Source: Bufo bufo
Taxonomy: Eukaryota; Chordata; Amphibia; Anura; Bufonidae
Direction: 5' to 3'
DNA length: 64,000 nt
Assembly (NCBI RefSeq): GCF_905171765.1
Contig: NC_053392.1
Span: 401,133,899 to 401,197,898, forward strand
Position 1 is the first letter of the stretch. The number at the start of each line of letters is the position of its first letter. This document shows positions 21,842-33,730 of the stretch, one piece after another. The notes under the pieces are model-generated. The model did no database searches and was not told the origin of the DNA. It saw only the letters and a list, made by a program, of their open reading frames with translations. The position numbers and the translations under genes are program-made.

Positions 21842-22532
21842 TTAATATAAGCCATTTACTTGCTATGATTTTATTCTGAAATTATTAGTGTTTTCTTTCA
21901 GCTTTTGCTGCTATCAAGGGCAAAATTATATTTCTGGCATTTTGATACATTGTTTGGAAACTTCATTAATTGCTTGGCATAGATGTTTGGTTGAAAGGGA
22001 CACATTACGGCATCAGGAGACTACAACTATATCATGATTATAATTGTAACTGGTTTTCAGCTAATAAATCTTTCCTCTCAGATCATGTTATATTCCAAAA
22101 AAGTGAAAAGGTTAGATGAATGAATAGACCTTGTCTATTACATTGGGATGAAATGACAGTTCATGACCGATGGCACTAGGGTAATGGAGTAGAATGATGA
22201 CTAAATACAATGCAGCTTTGAGTGTTTCATCAATGTGTGCACATTCTAGTTTAAACTTTCCATTGATTTTCCCAGCATGCTTTCTACTGTCAGAATTTTC
22301 ACAACTCTATTGATTTTTTCACCCCTACATTAGGCAATTTGGAACTAATACAGCCACAATAATAATTAAACAAAAATACTTGTTTAATAGCTATTTGAAA
22401 ATGGCTTGATTCCACAATAAAATAATAAATGCAAATCTAGAATTTCATTGAAATGTTTAAGAAATGTATTTTTAAGTATAAAATTTAAATATAATTTATA
22501 GAAACATTCCGGTGAAGTTTTTCTATTACTCT
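21842..22532. other. AT-rich intergenic DNA, nothing recognised
   Basis: No open frame with a recognisable domain, no inverted repeat and no array was seen. Only low-complexity A/T stretches are present. Confidence 0.5.
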
Positions 22533-22738
22533 TAGGGCTTAGGCACATGGTCATTTCCGCATCTGTCTGTGCCCCCCTCCCCCCTCCAAAAAAAAAATAG
22601 AACATGTCCTATTCTTGTCCGTTTGGCGGACAAGGATAGGACATCTCTATAGGGGAATAAAAAATGGTGGCAGGCTTTTGGCTGGTATCTGTGATTTGTG
22701 GACTGCAAAAACAGATACGGCCATGTGCAGGAGCCCTA
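22533..22738. mobile_element. Short inverted-repeat MITE
   Basis: Left end AGGGCTTAGGCACATGGTC and right end GCCATGTGCAGGAGCCCT are inverted repeats. The centre holds a second inverted pair (GTCCTATTCTTGTCCG / CGGACAAGGATAGGAC). The element at 52045-52330 shares CTTGTCTGCAAAACAGACAAG and the GGACATG words and may belong to a related family. The target duplication is unclear. Confidence 0.6.
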
Positions 22739-22751
22739 TTTCACCTTAAGG

Positions 22752-25700
22752 ACCAGGCCATTTTTTGCAAATCTGACCAGTGTCACTTTAAGTGCTGATA
22801 ACTTTAAAACGCTTTGACTTATCCAGGCCATTCTGAGATAGTTTTTTCGTCACATATTGTACTTCATGACACTGGTAAAATGAAGTAAAAAAAAAATCTT
22901 TTTTATTTATAAAAAAAATACCAAATTTACCAAAAATTGGTAAAGAATTGCAAATTTCCAAGTCTTAATTTCTCTACTTCTATAATACATAGTAATACCT
23001 CCAAAAATAGTTATTACTTTACATTCCCCATATGTCTACTTCATGTTTGGATCATTTTGGGAATGATATTTTATTTTTTGGGGATGTTACAAGGCTTAGA
23101 AGTTTAGAAGCAAATCTTGAAATTTTTCAGAAATTTTCAAAAACCCAATTTTTAGGGACCAGTTCAGGTCTGAAGTCACTTTGCGAGGCTTACATAATAG
23201 AAACCACCCAAAAATGACCCCATTCTATAAACTACACCCCTGATTCTGTAGTTTACAGAAACACCCCATATGTGGTCGTAAACCACTGTACGGGCACACG
23301 GCAGGGCACAGAATGAAAGGAATGCCATACTGTTTTTGGAAGGCAGGTTTTGCTGGACTGGTTTTTTTGACACCATGTCCCATTTGAAGCCCCCCTGATG
23401 CACCCCTAGAGTAGAAACTCCATAAAAGTGACCCCATCTAAGAAACTACACCCCTCAAGGTATTCAAAACTGATTTTAAAAAACCCTTTAGGTGTTCCAC
23501 AAGAGTTATTGGCAAATGGAGATGAAATTTCAGAATTTCCATTTTTGGGCAAATTTTCCATTTTAATCCATTTTTCCCAGAAACAAAGAAAGGGTTAACA
23601 GTCAAACAAAACTCAAAATTTATGGCCCTGATTCTGTAGTTTACAGAAACACCTCATATGTGGTCGTAAACAGCTGTACGGGCACACGGCAGGGCACAGA
23701 AGGAAAGGAATGCCATACGGTTTTTGGAAGGCAGGTTTTGCTGGACTGGTTTTTTTGACACCTTGTCCCATTTGAAGTCCCCCTGATGCACCCCTAGAGT
23801 AGAAACTCCAAAAAAAGGGTCCCCATTTTAGAAACTACGGGATAGGGTGGCAGTAATATTTGTACTAGTTTAGGGTACATATGATTTTTGGTTGCTCTAT
23901 ATATTACACTTTTTGTGAGGCAAGATAACAAGAAATAGCTGTTTTGGCACCGTTTTTTTTTTTTGTTATTTACATCATTCATCTGACAGGTTAGATCATG
24001 TGATATTTATATAGACCAGGTTGTCATGGATGCGGCGATACCTAATATGTATACTTTTTTTTTATTTATGTAAGTTTTACACAATGATTTCATTTTTGAA
24101 GCAAAAAAAATCGTGTTTTAGTGTTTCCATAGTCTGAGAGCCATAATTTTTTCAGTTTTTGGGCGATTACCTTGGGTAGGGTATGATTTTTGCGGGATGA
24201 GATGTTGGTTTGATTGGCACAATTTTGGGGTGCATATGACTTTTTGATCGCTTGCTATTACACTTTTTGTGATGTAAGGTGACAAAAAATGGTTTATTTA
24301 GCACAGTTTTTATTTTTTATTTTTTATTTTTTACGGTGTTCATCTGAGAGGTTAGGTCATGTAATATTTTTATAGAGCCGGTCGATACGATACTATTTTG
24401 GGGTGCGTGTGACTTTTTGATCACTTGCTATTACACTTTTTGTAATGTAAGGTGACAAAAAATTGTTTATTTAGCACAGTTTTTATTTAAATTTTTTTAC
24501 GGTGTTCACTTGAGGGGTTAGGTCATGTGATATTTTTATAGAGCTGGTCGATACGGACGTGGCGATACCTAATATGTATACTTTTTTTATTTATGCAAGT
24601 TTTACACAATAATATAATTTTTGAAACAAAAAAATCATGTTTTAGTGTCTCCATATTCTGAGAGCCATAGTTTTTACAGTTTTTGGGCGATTATCTTAGG
24701 TAGGGTCTCATATTTTGCGGGATGAGATGATGGTTTGATTGGCACAATTTTGGGGTGCATATGACTTTTTGATCGCTTGCTATTACACTTTTTGTGATGT
24801 AAGGTGACAAAAAATGGTTTATTTAGCACAGTTTTTATTTTTTATTTTTTATTTTTTACGGTGTTCATCTGAGAGGTTAGGTCATGTAATATTTTTATAG
24901 AGCCGGTCGATATGAACACGGAAATACCAAATATGTATACTTTTTTTTATTTATGTAAGTTTTACACAATAACAGCTTTTTTCAAACAAAAAAAAATTAT
25001 GTTTTAGTGTCTCCATATTCTGAGCCATAGTCTTTTTATTTTTTCGGCGATTGTCTCAGGTAAGGGCTAATTTTTTGCGGGATGAGGTGACGGTTAGATT
25101 GGTACTCTTTTGGTGGGCAAATGCCTTTTTGATCGCTTGCTGTTGTACTTTTTGTGATGTAAGGTGACCAAAAAATTGTTTATTTAGCACAGTTTTTATT
25201 TTTATATTTTTACAGTGCTCATCTGAGGGGTTAGGTCATGTGATATGTTTATAGAGCCGGTCGATACGGACGCGGTGATACCTAATATGTATACTTTTTC
25301 CCCCCCTATTTTTTACCAATTTTTTTTTACTTTATTTGGGGAAAATGACATTTTTGGTTATTTTTACTTGAAACTTGTAATTTTTTGGGGGGAAAACTTT
25401 ATTTTTTCAAAATTTTTTTTACTTTATTTTTTGTCCCACTTTGGGACTTGAACTTTTGGGGGTATATTCCTTTACAATGCATTCCAATACTTCTGTATTG
25501 GAATGCATTGGCTGTATGAGTAATACTGTGTGCATTACTCATACAGCTTCCGGGGCCTGTGAGATCCAGGGGGCTGGATCTCACAGGCTCTTCAGCGGAA
25601 GGCAGTGCAGATGCCTCAGGAAGGCATCGTGCTGCCTTCCATGCCATCGGGTCCCCCCCACAGCCCCATGGGGACCCGATGGCACCGCCGCGCGCACCAT

Positions 25701-25875
25701 AAAAAGCCGCAAACCGCAGGTCTGAATTGACCCCCCCCCCCCCCGTGCATTTAAGGCGAGGTGCCTGCTCAATGATTTTCCGGTGATCGGAACAACACAT
25801 GACGTACCGGTACGTCATGTGTCCTTAAGGACTCGGGAAACATGCCATACCGGTACGTCATGTGTCCCTAAGGGG
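22752..25875. mobile_element. 3.1 kb TTAA-flanked non-autonomous element
   Basis: TTAA occurs at both edges (22748-22751 and 25876-25879). The left end is GGACCAGGCCATTTTTTG; the right end is palindromic, with ACCGGTACGTCATGTGTCC repeated near 25805 and 25851. TTAA target sites are used by piggyBac and Kolobok transposases, and a Kolobok gene lies at 61165. Internally there are two large duplications: a block at 23242-23423 repeated at 23629-23812, and about 3.5 units of roughly 355 bp between 24046 and 25290 carrying GATCGCTTGCTATTACACTT. No transposase is present. Confidence 0.65.
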
Positions 25876-25958
25876 TTAAAGGGAATCTGTCACCTCATTT
25901 TTACTTATTAAACTTCTGGCAGTGTTCTGTTGTACACCAAAACAGTATTTAAGCATAC

Positions 25959-26345
25959 AGTGCTGTGAAAAAGTTATTTGCCCCTTTACAGATTTCTTCT
26001 GTTTTTGTACATTCGTCACACTTAATGTTTCAGGTTATCAAACAAATTTGAATATCAGACAAAGATAACCTGAGAAAATACAAAAAGTATTTTTTAAATG
26101 ATAAGATAAAAGCTATCCAAACCAACCTGGTCCTATTTGAAAAAGTAATTGTACCACCCTTGGCAGTAACAACTGCTGTGAAGTGTCTGCGATAACTGGC
26201 AATAAGTCTTCCACATCTCTGTGGAGGGATTTTGGCCCACTCTTCTTTGCAGAATTGTTTTAATTCAGCTACATTGGAGGATTTTTGATCATGAACAGCC
26301 TGTTTAGATACAGGATGGATAATGCCCCTGTGCACTTGGGGACTA
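25959..26345 (-). mobile_element. Tc1-like fragment, transposase C-terminus
   Basis: A TIR-like end CAGTGCTGTGAAAAAGTTAT begins at 25959 after TA. The minus strand encodes a Tc1 C-terminal segment with ELKQFCKEEWAKIPPQRCG and KAKGG-like sequence (26335-26140). It parallels ELKQFCKEEWSRITPDRCA in Tc1-a but has a different TIR, so it is a distinct family. The rest of the element has been lost. Confidence 0.75.
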
Positions 26346-26400
26346 ATTTGAATAACAAATAAAGATTGTTTTCTGCTGCAAGCAACTCACTCAAATGCAA

Positions 26401-26774
26401 AAGGCTGTATTACACAGCCCGATGTGGCAGACAATTGTCGAGAAGGAAGTGTTACCTCCCGGCAATAGCTTGCTAGCTAGCAGAGGAAACTGTTTCTATT
26501 TCATGCAGAGATCTGCTCCACAGCATGGGGAGGAGTGATCACTATGCCATTGCTTGTCCCCATTCTGTATAGTGGTTTGCCAGTGGCAGATTGTTATTAG
26601 ACACCACGATCTGTCTCTTACAAGTGATTATTTTTTAACATGTCAAACGATTTGGATTGACTGATGATTGATCATCTGCATTTCATTGGGCAATAGGCGG
26701 CAGCATTATACTGCCACATGATGGTGAACGCTTGTTATCGATTATCTGACATAAAATTGTGCAGTATAATACAG
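26401..26774. mobile_element. MITE nested in the TTAA element
   Basis: Ends AAGGCTGTATTACACAGCCC and the reverse complement of TGCAGTATAATACAGGCTTT match with a few differences. Sub-terminal GACAATTGTCG is mirrored by CGATTATCTGACATAAAATTG. No transposase. Superfamily not assigned. Confidence 0.6.
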
Positions 26775-27028
26775 GCTTTACAAGGTATGTTTAAAATGCT
26801 GGTTTGGTGTACAACATAACACTCCCAGAAGCTTAATAACTGAAACTGAGGTGATAGGTTACCTTTAATGCCATCATAAACATTTGTGTGTTGTTTGCCA
26901 AACCTCCTGCGAAGATGATGTTGGAGGAGAGAAGCATAGGATTAGTGTTTGGCAAGCATGCTCGGACGAACACCATTTTGACTCGAGCATCGAGTGTCCT
27001 CCCTGCACGTTTGTTGGCTGCTAAGCAG

Positions 27029-27139
27029 CCAATAAGTGTGCGGGGAAGTACAGGCACTCACTGTAATGCCGAAGCCATGCTGCTTTACTGGCATTACAGT
27101 GATTGGCTGGCCGGAACACGTCATCTGGTGCTATATAGC
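27029..27139 (+). promoter_or_regulatory. Putative hAT-B promoter
   Basis: CCAAT at 27029-27033 is followed by GCTATATAGC at 27130-27139, about 100 bp downstream, in the direction of the transposase. A GAACACGTCATC / GATGACACGTG inverted pair encloses the TATA motif. Regulatory function is inferred from position and similarity to the other hAT families. Confidence 0.45.
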
Positions 27140-27671
27140 ACCCGATGACACGTGGTTCGGCTCAGTCTTAGTCAGGGAGAGCTGCAGCAGAAGGGACAGA
27201 TAGTGTAGGGACTGGATTTTTTTTGTTTTTTCAGGAAGGGTTTACTGTTGAAAGGTGTTAGAGACCCAAAAGTCCTTTTAAGGACTATTGTTTTATCTGG
27301 CTGCAATATATATTATTAGCGCAACCTGCGCTAAGTTGCGTTCAATTGTTTGGCCGCTGCTGACAGTGACACAGCCTCTGCTACATCTGTTGTGTTACAT
27401 TTGCACATCCTAAATATCTGTGACATTCAGTGTAATTTTTTCGCCGCTGCTAACAGAGACATTACCTGCGCTACATCTCCTGTATAAAGTTTGCGCATCC
27501 TAAATATCTGTGACATTCAGTGTAATTTTTTTACCGCTGGTGACAGCGACATTACCTGCACTACATCTCCTGTATAACGTTTGCGCATCCCAAATATCTG
27601 TGACATTCAGTGTAATTTTTTCTTAGCTGCTGGTGACAGCGACATTACCTGCGCTACATCTCCTGTATAAC

Positions 27672-28083
27672 CACCTATAAATGAATAACACAGCCGTGTT
27701 CAAATGTAAAATATTCCAAATCTTTATTGTTACATACAAAACGTAATAATAAAAAACATATATATGGCAATGAACACACAGGAAAAAACTGGACTGTTGG
27801 TAATGTAGCAATATAATACATGCAGTAAATCCCATCTACCCCTAACAAGTGGCAAGTAGGTATCAAGTCAATAGGTAATAATAAAGTGCAAAGTGCATGA
27901 AAATGGGGATGAACATGGGAAAAATAGCTGCTCAATAAATACAGACCAGTAAATCCTGACCCCCGACACGCATTTCGCTGTTGCTTCTTCAGCAGATGCA
28001 TTTGAACAGGTGTTTATTAATTTCTATATTTAACTCACAGCCATCACTGCCTTTGGGCGTTAATTTTGATTGGTGTTGTGCGT
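27672..28083 (-). mobile_element. Hammerhead-type retroposon with 14-bp TSD
   Basis: The 412-bp insert interrupts the leader array and is bounded by ATCTCCTGTATAAC on both sides (27658-27671 and 28084-28097), as expected for target-primed integration. On the minus strand it carries a degenerate hammerhead motif about 90 bp from its 5' end and AATAAAGATTTGG near its 3' end. No protein is encoded. The array itself contains this 14-mer, but the right copy is a partial unit starting exactly at the duplication, which supports a true TSD. Confidence 0.65.
27960..27995 (-). ncRNA. Degenerate hammerhead ribozyme motif
   Basis: Minus-strand order: CTGAAGA (27992-27986), a minimal stem II GC/GC with loop AACA, GAAA (27976-27973), a short stem III region TGCGTG, then TC (27966-27965). 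Conserved core residues are intact, but stem II is only two pairs and no convincing stem I could be paired next to the cleavage site. Probably inactive, or folded with long-range pairing. Confidence 0.35.
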
Positions 28084-28565
28084 ATCTCCTGTATAACGTT
28101 TGCGCATCCTAAATATCTGTGACATTCAGTGTAATTTTTTCTTAGCCGCTGGTGGTGACAGCGACTGTACCTGCGCAGCATCTCCTGTATAACGTTTGTG
28201 CATCCTAAATATCAGTGACATTCAGTGTCATTTCTTCTTAGTTGCTGGTGACAGCGACATTACTTGCGCTACATTTCCTGTATAACGTCTGCGCATCCAA
28301 AATATCTGTGACATTCAGTGCCGCTGCTAACAGCGACATTACCTGCACAACATCTCCTGTAAAAAGTTTGCGCATCCTAAATAACAGCGACATTCAGTGT
28401 AATTTTTTCATCACTGGTGATAGCGACATTACCTGCACTACATCTTCTGTATAGCGTTTGCGCTTCCTAAATATCTGACATTCAGTGTAATTTATTTGCG
28501 CATTAACTTACAAAACCTGCGCTACTGTACATGTGACATACTTGCAAGCATATATACCATTTAAT

Positions 28566-31500
28566 ATGCTCAAGGCGAGCAGTAATGGATGGGGAAGTGG
28601 CCGTGATGCTTATGGTGCACGCAGAGGCTGTGACCCTGGGTGCATTAAAACTGTGCCTGCTGCCAGAGCACAAGAAACACACTCATCCACGATACCTAGC
28701 TTCATGTGCCAGTTTGCAGGGCGACGCAGGACACCACTCTCGAAGTCATACCAGTGCGATCAGGTGGTCGGTTGGATTGTAGCAGATAATGCTTCCAGTC
28801 GGTTAAGCACCACCCTGTCTTCAACAAAGTCCAGTCTCAGTAGCCAAGAGTCTGGTCAACAGAATCCTAATCCTGATCCTCCTTCCTCCCACCATGCAGA
28901 GTCTTGGCAAACAAGTGATCCCACACTCGGATATTTAGAGGAACTCTTTTCAGTGCCATTCCTTGATTTGGGCCTCTCGCCTAGCCCGCTTGAAGAGGGA
29001 CATGAGGAGATCTTGTGCACTGATTCCCAAATTCTTGAGCATCCACAGTCAGAAGAAGATGGTGGTGGGGAACGGCAATTAGTGTTTCACAAGGTGGATG
29101 ATGATGATGATGAGACACAGTTGTCAATAAGTGAGGTTCTTGTTAGGTCAAGTCAGGAGAATGACCAGAGTGATGAAGTGGAAGAGGAGGTGGTGGGCGA
29201 TTAAATCACTGACTCAACCTGGGAAGGTGGCAAGCCAAGCGATGACAGCAGTACAGAGGAGAAGGGATCCGCAGAACTGCAACAGGCTGGAATAGGCAGT
29301 GGGGTGGCAAAAGGGAGAAGCGGGCCACACCAAACAGGCCCGCAACTGTTCCCCAGAGCACCCCCTTGCAGCAATCTCCCTTGCCAAGGGGTAGGTGTTC
29401 CGCAGTCTGGTGCTTTTTTGAGGAAAGTGCGGACGATAAAAGAATTGTCATTTGCAACCTGTGCCATACCAAAATGATCAGGGGCGTGAACACTAGCAAC
29501 CTCACCACCACCAGCATGATCAGCCACATGGCATCAAAGCACCCTTAAAAGGTGGGCTGAACTCCTGGGTCCACAATCAGTGTCTGCGGGTCACACCACT
29601 GCCTCCTCTTCCCCTGTGTTACGCGATGGCCAATCCCCTGTCCAAGACGCAGGGCCGGATGCCTCCTGCCCTGCACCTGGACTTTTGAAAGCACCATCAG
29701 CTAGCACATCCACTTCTGTGTCCCAGCGCAGCGTACAGATGTCTATACCCCAGGCCTTTGAATGAAAGCGCAAATACCCAGCCACCCACCCACAGTCGTA
29801 CCCTAGGATGGCACAGGTGCGAGTCGTACCCTAGGATGGCACAGGTGCTACTGATCCCAAGGATTGCGCGCCCTACTTCCATCAGGGTTTTCGCCACCAC
29901 CTATGTTAGTGGCCTCAACCCCCCCTTCTCCTCCTCCGCCTCCTCCTCCACTTCCACCTCTGAATTCTCATCTTGCAGCACCAGTCAGACATCAGTTAGT
30001 AGCTGGAAGCAGTGTAGCACTGCAGTGGGGAAGCAAACAGGTGACAAACAGCCGCAGAGCTGTGGCAGGGAATAAGGGACCAGACTGAGCTGTGGCTCTC
30101 GCCACTCAACCTACAACCAGGCATGGTTGTGTCTGATAATGGCCGTAACTTGATGGTGGCTTTGGAGCTCGGCAAGCTCACACACATACCATGCCTAGCC
30201 CACGTGTTCAACTTAGTGGTTCAGCAGTATCTCAAAACCTACCCCAATTTGCCTGAGCTACTGCTGAAGGTGTGCCGAGTGTGTGCCCATTTCCGAAAGT
30301 CAGATACAGCTGCCACCAGTCTGGCAACACTGCAGCAGCGCTTGCAATTGCCAGCTCACCGACTGTTGTGCGACATGAGCACGTGCTGGAACTCCACGTT
30401 CCATATGTTGCCCAAGCTTTGTTAGCAGCAGAGGGCAGTAGTGGAATACCAGCTGCAACATGGTCATCGCCTTTCCAGTCAGCTTCCGCTCTTCACAAGC
30501 GAGGAGTGGGCATGGATGTCTGACCTCTGTGAGGTTTTATGCAACTGTGAGGAATCAACACAGATGATGAGCGGTGATGCCGCTATTATCAGCGTAACCA
30601 TCCCACTTCTGTGTCTACCGAAACGCTCGCTGCTCACAATGAAGGCGAACGCTTTGCATGTGGAACAGGTGGAAATGGACAGTACACAGGGTGATAGCCA
30701 GACCACCCTCAGTTCATCTTCTCAGCTCAAATTGGATGATTATGAGGAGGAGGAGCAGGAAACGGTTGCCTCCGCTACAGAGGGTAGTACCCATAGCAGG
30801 TTTATTCCATCTGTTCAGCGTGGATGGTCCGAAGAGGATAAGGAGATTGAGAGTCATCCTGCTGATGAGTACAGCGAAGTCTTGTCTGTTGGGACTCTGG
30901 CAGATATGGCTGACTTTATGTTATGCTGCCTTTCCCGTGACCATCGTATTATACACATTTTGGCCAACACAGATTACTGGATGTTCACCCTTTTCAACCG
31001 CCTCTATATAGAGAACTTCTCATCTCTCATTGCTGTGGTGGAGAGGACTAGCAAAATTGTGCAATACAAGAAGGTCCTTGAGGAAAAATTGCTCCAAATA
31101 ATTCCAGCTGACTACGCTAGTGGCAGAGGGCGTAGTTTCTTGGGCAACCGAGGAGGGGAGACGAGGGGAACACACAGCAGTTCCAACAGAGGCAGGGTAA
31201 CACTCTCTAAAGCCTGGGACAGTTTCATGACACCCCGCCAGCACCCTTACCCTGATGCCCGGCCTAGTGTCACAATGTTGTGCATTTTCATACGTATACA
31301 ATATTATCTAAATGACATTATAATCAAAATGAATGCTCATCTCATTGCCTTTAAGAATAAGATCAGCCTGAACCAAAGTTTTGTTATGTGGCTGAAAAAG
31401 CCAAGATGAGTTCATGGCAAGTTCAGTCTATATAAAAAAGAAAAAATAATTGTTAACATAAATGGACATTGTATTTAAAAGTTAGTGCTAAAGATATGAG

Positions 31501-33727
31501 ACCATCTGCTAAGGAGTAAGTCAACTCCCTAAAACATGTCTGTCTGGAGGGAACAAGGTTACTTGATGAGGACTCATGTTCGTATCACACACCTGCTGTA
31601 TGAGCTTCAATTTATATATTCATAGATATATTATATATATTTTTGCATGGTATATTTAGTTTACAACATATGTTAATCAATAATTCATATAATGTGTTAT
31701 CTATGTGTAACAATGTATCGATTTATATATATGTCATACCATGTATTTACCATTTATTTACAATCTATATTGTAGAAGATATAGAAACAAGAAAGTTTAT
31801 GTTAATTGGGTTTCTGGGAGAAGTAAATGCCATTTCAAAATAATAGTTATTCATGGATGTAGATAAATGGAATGTACAAGTTCCGATGCCAAGCATCAAG
31901 GCCGCTATATAAAACTTTCACCAAGTCAACCTATATTTCAAAAAGATAGGAGAAGACAGTCAACTCCAACAAGTCCAGGATATAGGTAATTAAAAGTGTC
32001 AGGAAAAGACCTTCCTCAATGATTTATAGTGAGAAAGGTCAACAAAGTCATATAAACATATTATTAGATATTTAATTTTAATGCTTAAAAGTTGGGATGT
32101 TCATCTACAGTACCGCAGTGTCATCTGGAGGCAGATGGACAATATTATATTATTTCATTATTTGTCCTATACCATATTAGAAGTTGATACAACGTCATGA
32201 TGTTATTAGCATGCGAATACACCCACCTTACCTGATTGGGAATCCCTAACCTAAAGGGGATGATTCTTAGATAAGGGGGGGAATAATTATTCGTGTGCGG
32301 AGTAGCATGGGGAGAGAGCTAGCAAGAAAAAAAAGAAAGCGAGAGCTGGAGATTAAAAAGGGAAGGGAGGAGAAGTTGAGGTCTATCAAGATGGAAGCCA
32401 TAATGAGATGCGCTATGATGGACCACCCAGCTTTCCTAGGAGCAGAAGTGAGATTCCTGCTAGGACTTGGTAAGAGACACAGAAAATGATATTTCATTTT
32501 ATTAAGACTAATTTGATAATGTGGGTGAAATTATACCATCTAGATTGGCGAATAAATAAATGATTAAATAAATTGATCATCTCCATATTGAGATATAGTC
32601 TTAGGATATTGTGAGGCTTCATTCTACCTGCAGAAGAATCTAGACTCATAATCTAGCAAAGCATTAAATGATTGCTTTTATATATATATATTGATAGAAC
32701 ATTCTTCGCCAAGCTAAGTGATGGATTCCCACAGGAAAGACGTCAAGTCCTTCCCATTTAAGATCCTAGATCCCTGTTATTTGTCTTAATAGTCTTACCA
32801 ATGTTATATATGTGAAAATAGTCCAGGATGGGGCGGAAGGATACAGATATCTCTTCTAAGTTATATCCTTGAGTGGATTTGCCCATCTTGAAGTCATGTG
32901 ATGTGTAGTTGGTTAGGGGGGGGGCGGAATGTATTTAGCATTCTATATTGATGTATAGGATTAGACATGCCCATCCTGATATCATGAGGTTTTCTCTGAA
33001 CAGAAGTAATGTATATAGCTTATGTTCATATTTTGATATCCTAACCTAATAATAGCTTGTGTATAATGTGACAAGTTATTTCCACTCACATGTATTGTTA
33101 AGCTTGTAATGCTTTATATTAATGCTATATATATTCATTTGCATGTATCTTTGTGTTTATTTACTTATATATGTTTATAATCTTGTAACCAATAAATCTG
33201 CATATTTTTATAATACCTGTGTATTATTGTATAATGCAAAACTACATTTTATCATTAACGTCATCTCACGTCAAAAAGAACTTATTTATCTGAGGAAATA
33301 GTCGGACTCAGATGTGATTTGTATCAATTAGGTTGTCTACAATTCACTAGGTCATGATTTTAAGAATTTATGACAAATTTTATAAATTTAAATTTTTATG
33401 GTTAATTATTTTTATGACCATAATTAATAATTCTTAATTGAATTATTACCACCCGACAACAAGGAGGGAAAAGTTTTGGAAGATGGTGAAGGAGTACGTA
33501 GCAGACTGTGTCAGCATCCTCAGTGATCCCATTAACTGGTGCTCTATGCCTTGGAGGTGCTGGCCTGCCCTGCCGCCAATGTTTTGTCAGAACCGGTATT
33601 TAGTGCTGCTGGGGGCATAATAACTGATAAGCGCATCCGCCTGTCAACTGAAGATGACCCTTCCTCTTTGTCAGTTACACCCTTAGAATGGGTACCCCAT
33701 TCCTTCCAGACATTATGTAGGAAGTAA
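28566..33727 (+). pseudogene. hAT-B transposase, second copy
   Basis: ATG at 28566 begins a Gly/Ala/Arg-rich N-terminus, then an acidic region (28870-29204) closed by TAA at 29202, where the sister copy has GAA. The BED finger is at 29403-29548 (CNLC, HMASKH). A 27-bp tandem duplication (CGTACCCTAGGATGGCACAG) at about 29796-29850 marks a deletion that removed the first catalytic Asp block. VVSDNGRNLMVALE and CLAHVFNLVVQQ remain at 30123-30230. A long frame (30441 onward) carries the insertion domain and YWMFTLFNRLY in place of the usual LLDPRY. The dimerisation block ACPAANVLSEPVFSAAGG is at 33555-33620, after the 2.2 kb insert; SERVFS has become SEPVFS. Inactive. Confidence 0.83.
31268..33447 (+). 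mobile_element. Unidentified 2.2 kb insertion in hAT-B
   Basis: hAT-B homology stops after GATGCCCGGCC and resumes at CACCCGACAACAAGG-like sequence. The intervening 2.2 kb is AT-rich and differs from the surrounding repeats. It has a CTATATAAAAC motif (31901), a purine-rich tract (32318-32390) within a 64-codon Lys/Arg-rich open frame (32295-32489), and AATAAA at 33191 followed by TG-rich sequence. This order would fit a large retroviral-type LTR, but TG/CA ends and a short duplication were not established, and the frame has no recognised domain. A non-LTR or other insertion remains possible. Confidence 0.4.
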
Positions 33728-33730
33728 ATG

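Larger units (their letters stand above)
25880..26864. mobile_element. TTAA-flanked element with nested insertions
   Basis: The left arm AGGGAATCTGTCACC...TTGTACACCAAA (25880-25943) is inverted at 26800-26864 (TTTGGTGTACAAC...GGTGATAGGTTACCT). TTAA flanks both ends (25876-25879 shared with the preceding element, and 26865-26868). Inside are a Tc1 fragment and a separate MITE. The uninterrupted element would be only about 230 bp, typical for a palindromic TTAA MITE. Confidence 0.75.
27351..28500. repeat. About 90-bp tandem array, hAT-B leader
   Basis: Units contain GACATTACCTGCGCTACATC, TCCTGTATAACGTTTGCGCA and TCCTAAATATCTGTGACATTC. Roughly four copies precede and five follow the retroposon at 27672-28083. 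Several units have small indels. The array lies between the promoter and the transposase ATG. Confidence 0.85.
26943..33730 (+). mobile_element. hAT-B second copy, with two insertions
   Basis: The left end TAGTGTTTGGCAAGCATGCTCGG (26943) resembles a hAT TIR. It is followed by a CCAAT/TATA promoter, a 90-bp leader array and a BED-hAT transposase pseudogene. A hammerhead retroposon sits in the leader (27672-28083) and an unidentified 2.2 kb block sits near the transposase C-terminus (31268-33447). The matching right TIR was not found, so the end at 33730 marks the last recognisable coding sequence. Confidence 0.7.

Noticed and set aside
32295..32489. Basic 64-codon frame in the 2.2 kb insert as an accessory viral gene
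   Set aside because: Low-complexity Lys/Arg/Glu composition, no family recognised, and the viral nature of the insert is itself unproven.
10475..33730. hAT-B copies as domesticated ZBED host genes
   Set aside because: Multiple stops, frameshifts, lost catalytic blocks and insertions; leader arrays and a TIR-like left end show ordinary transposons.
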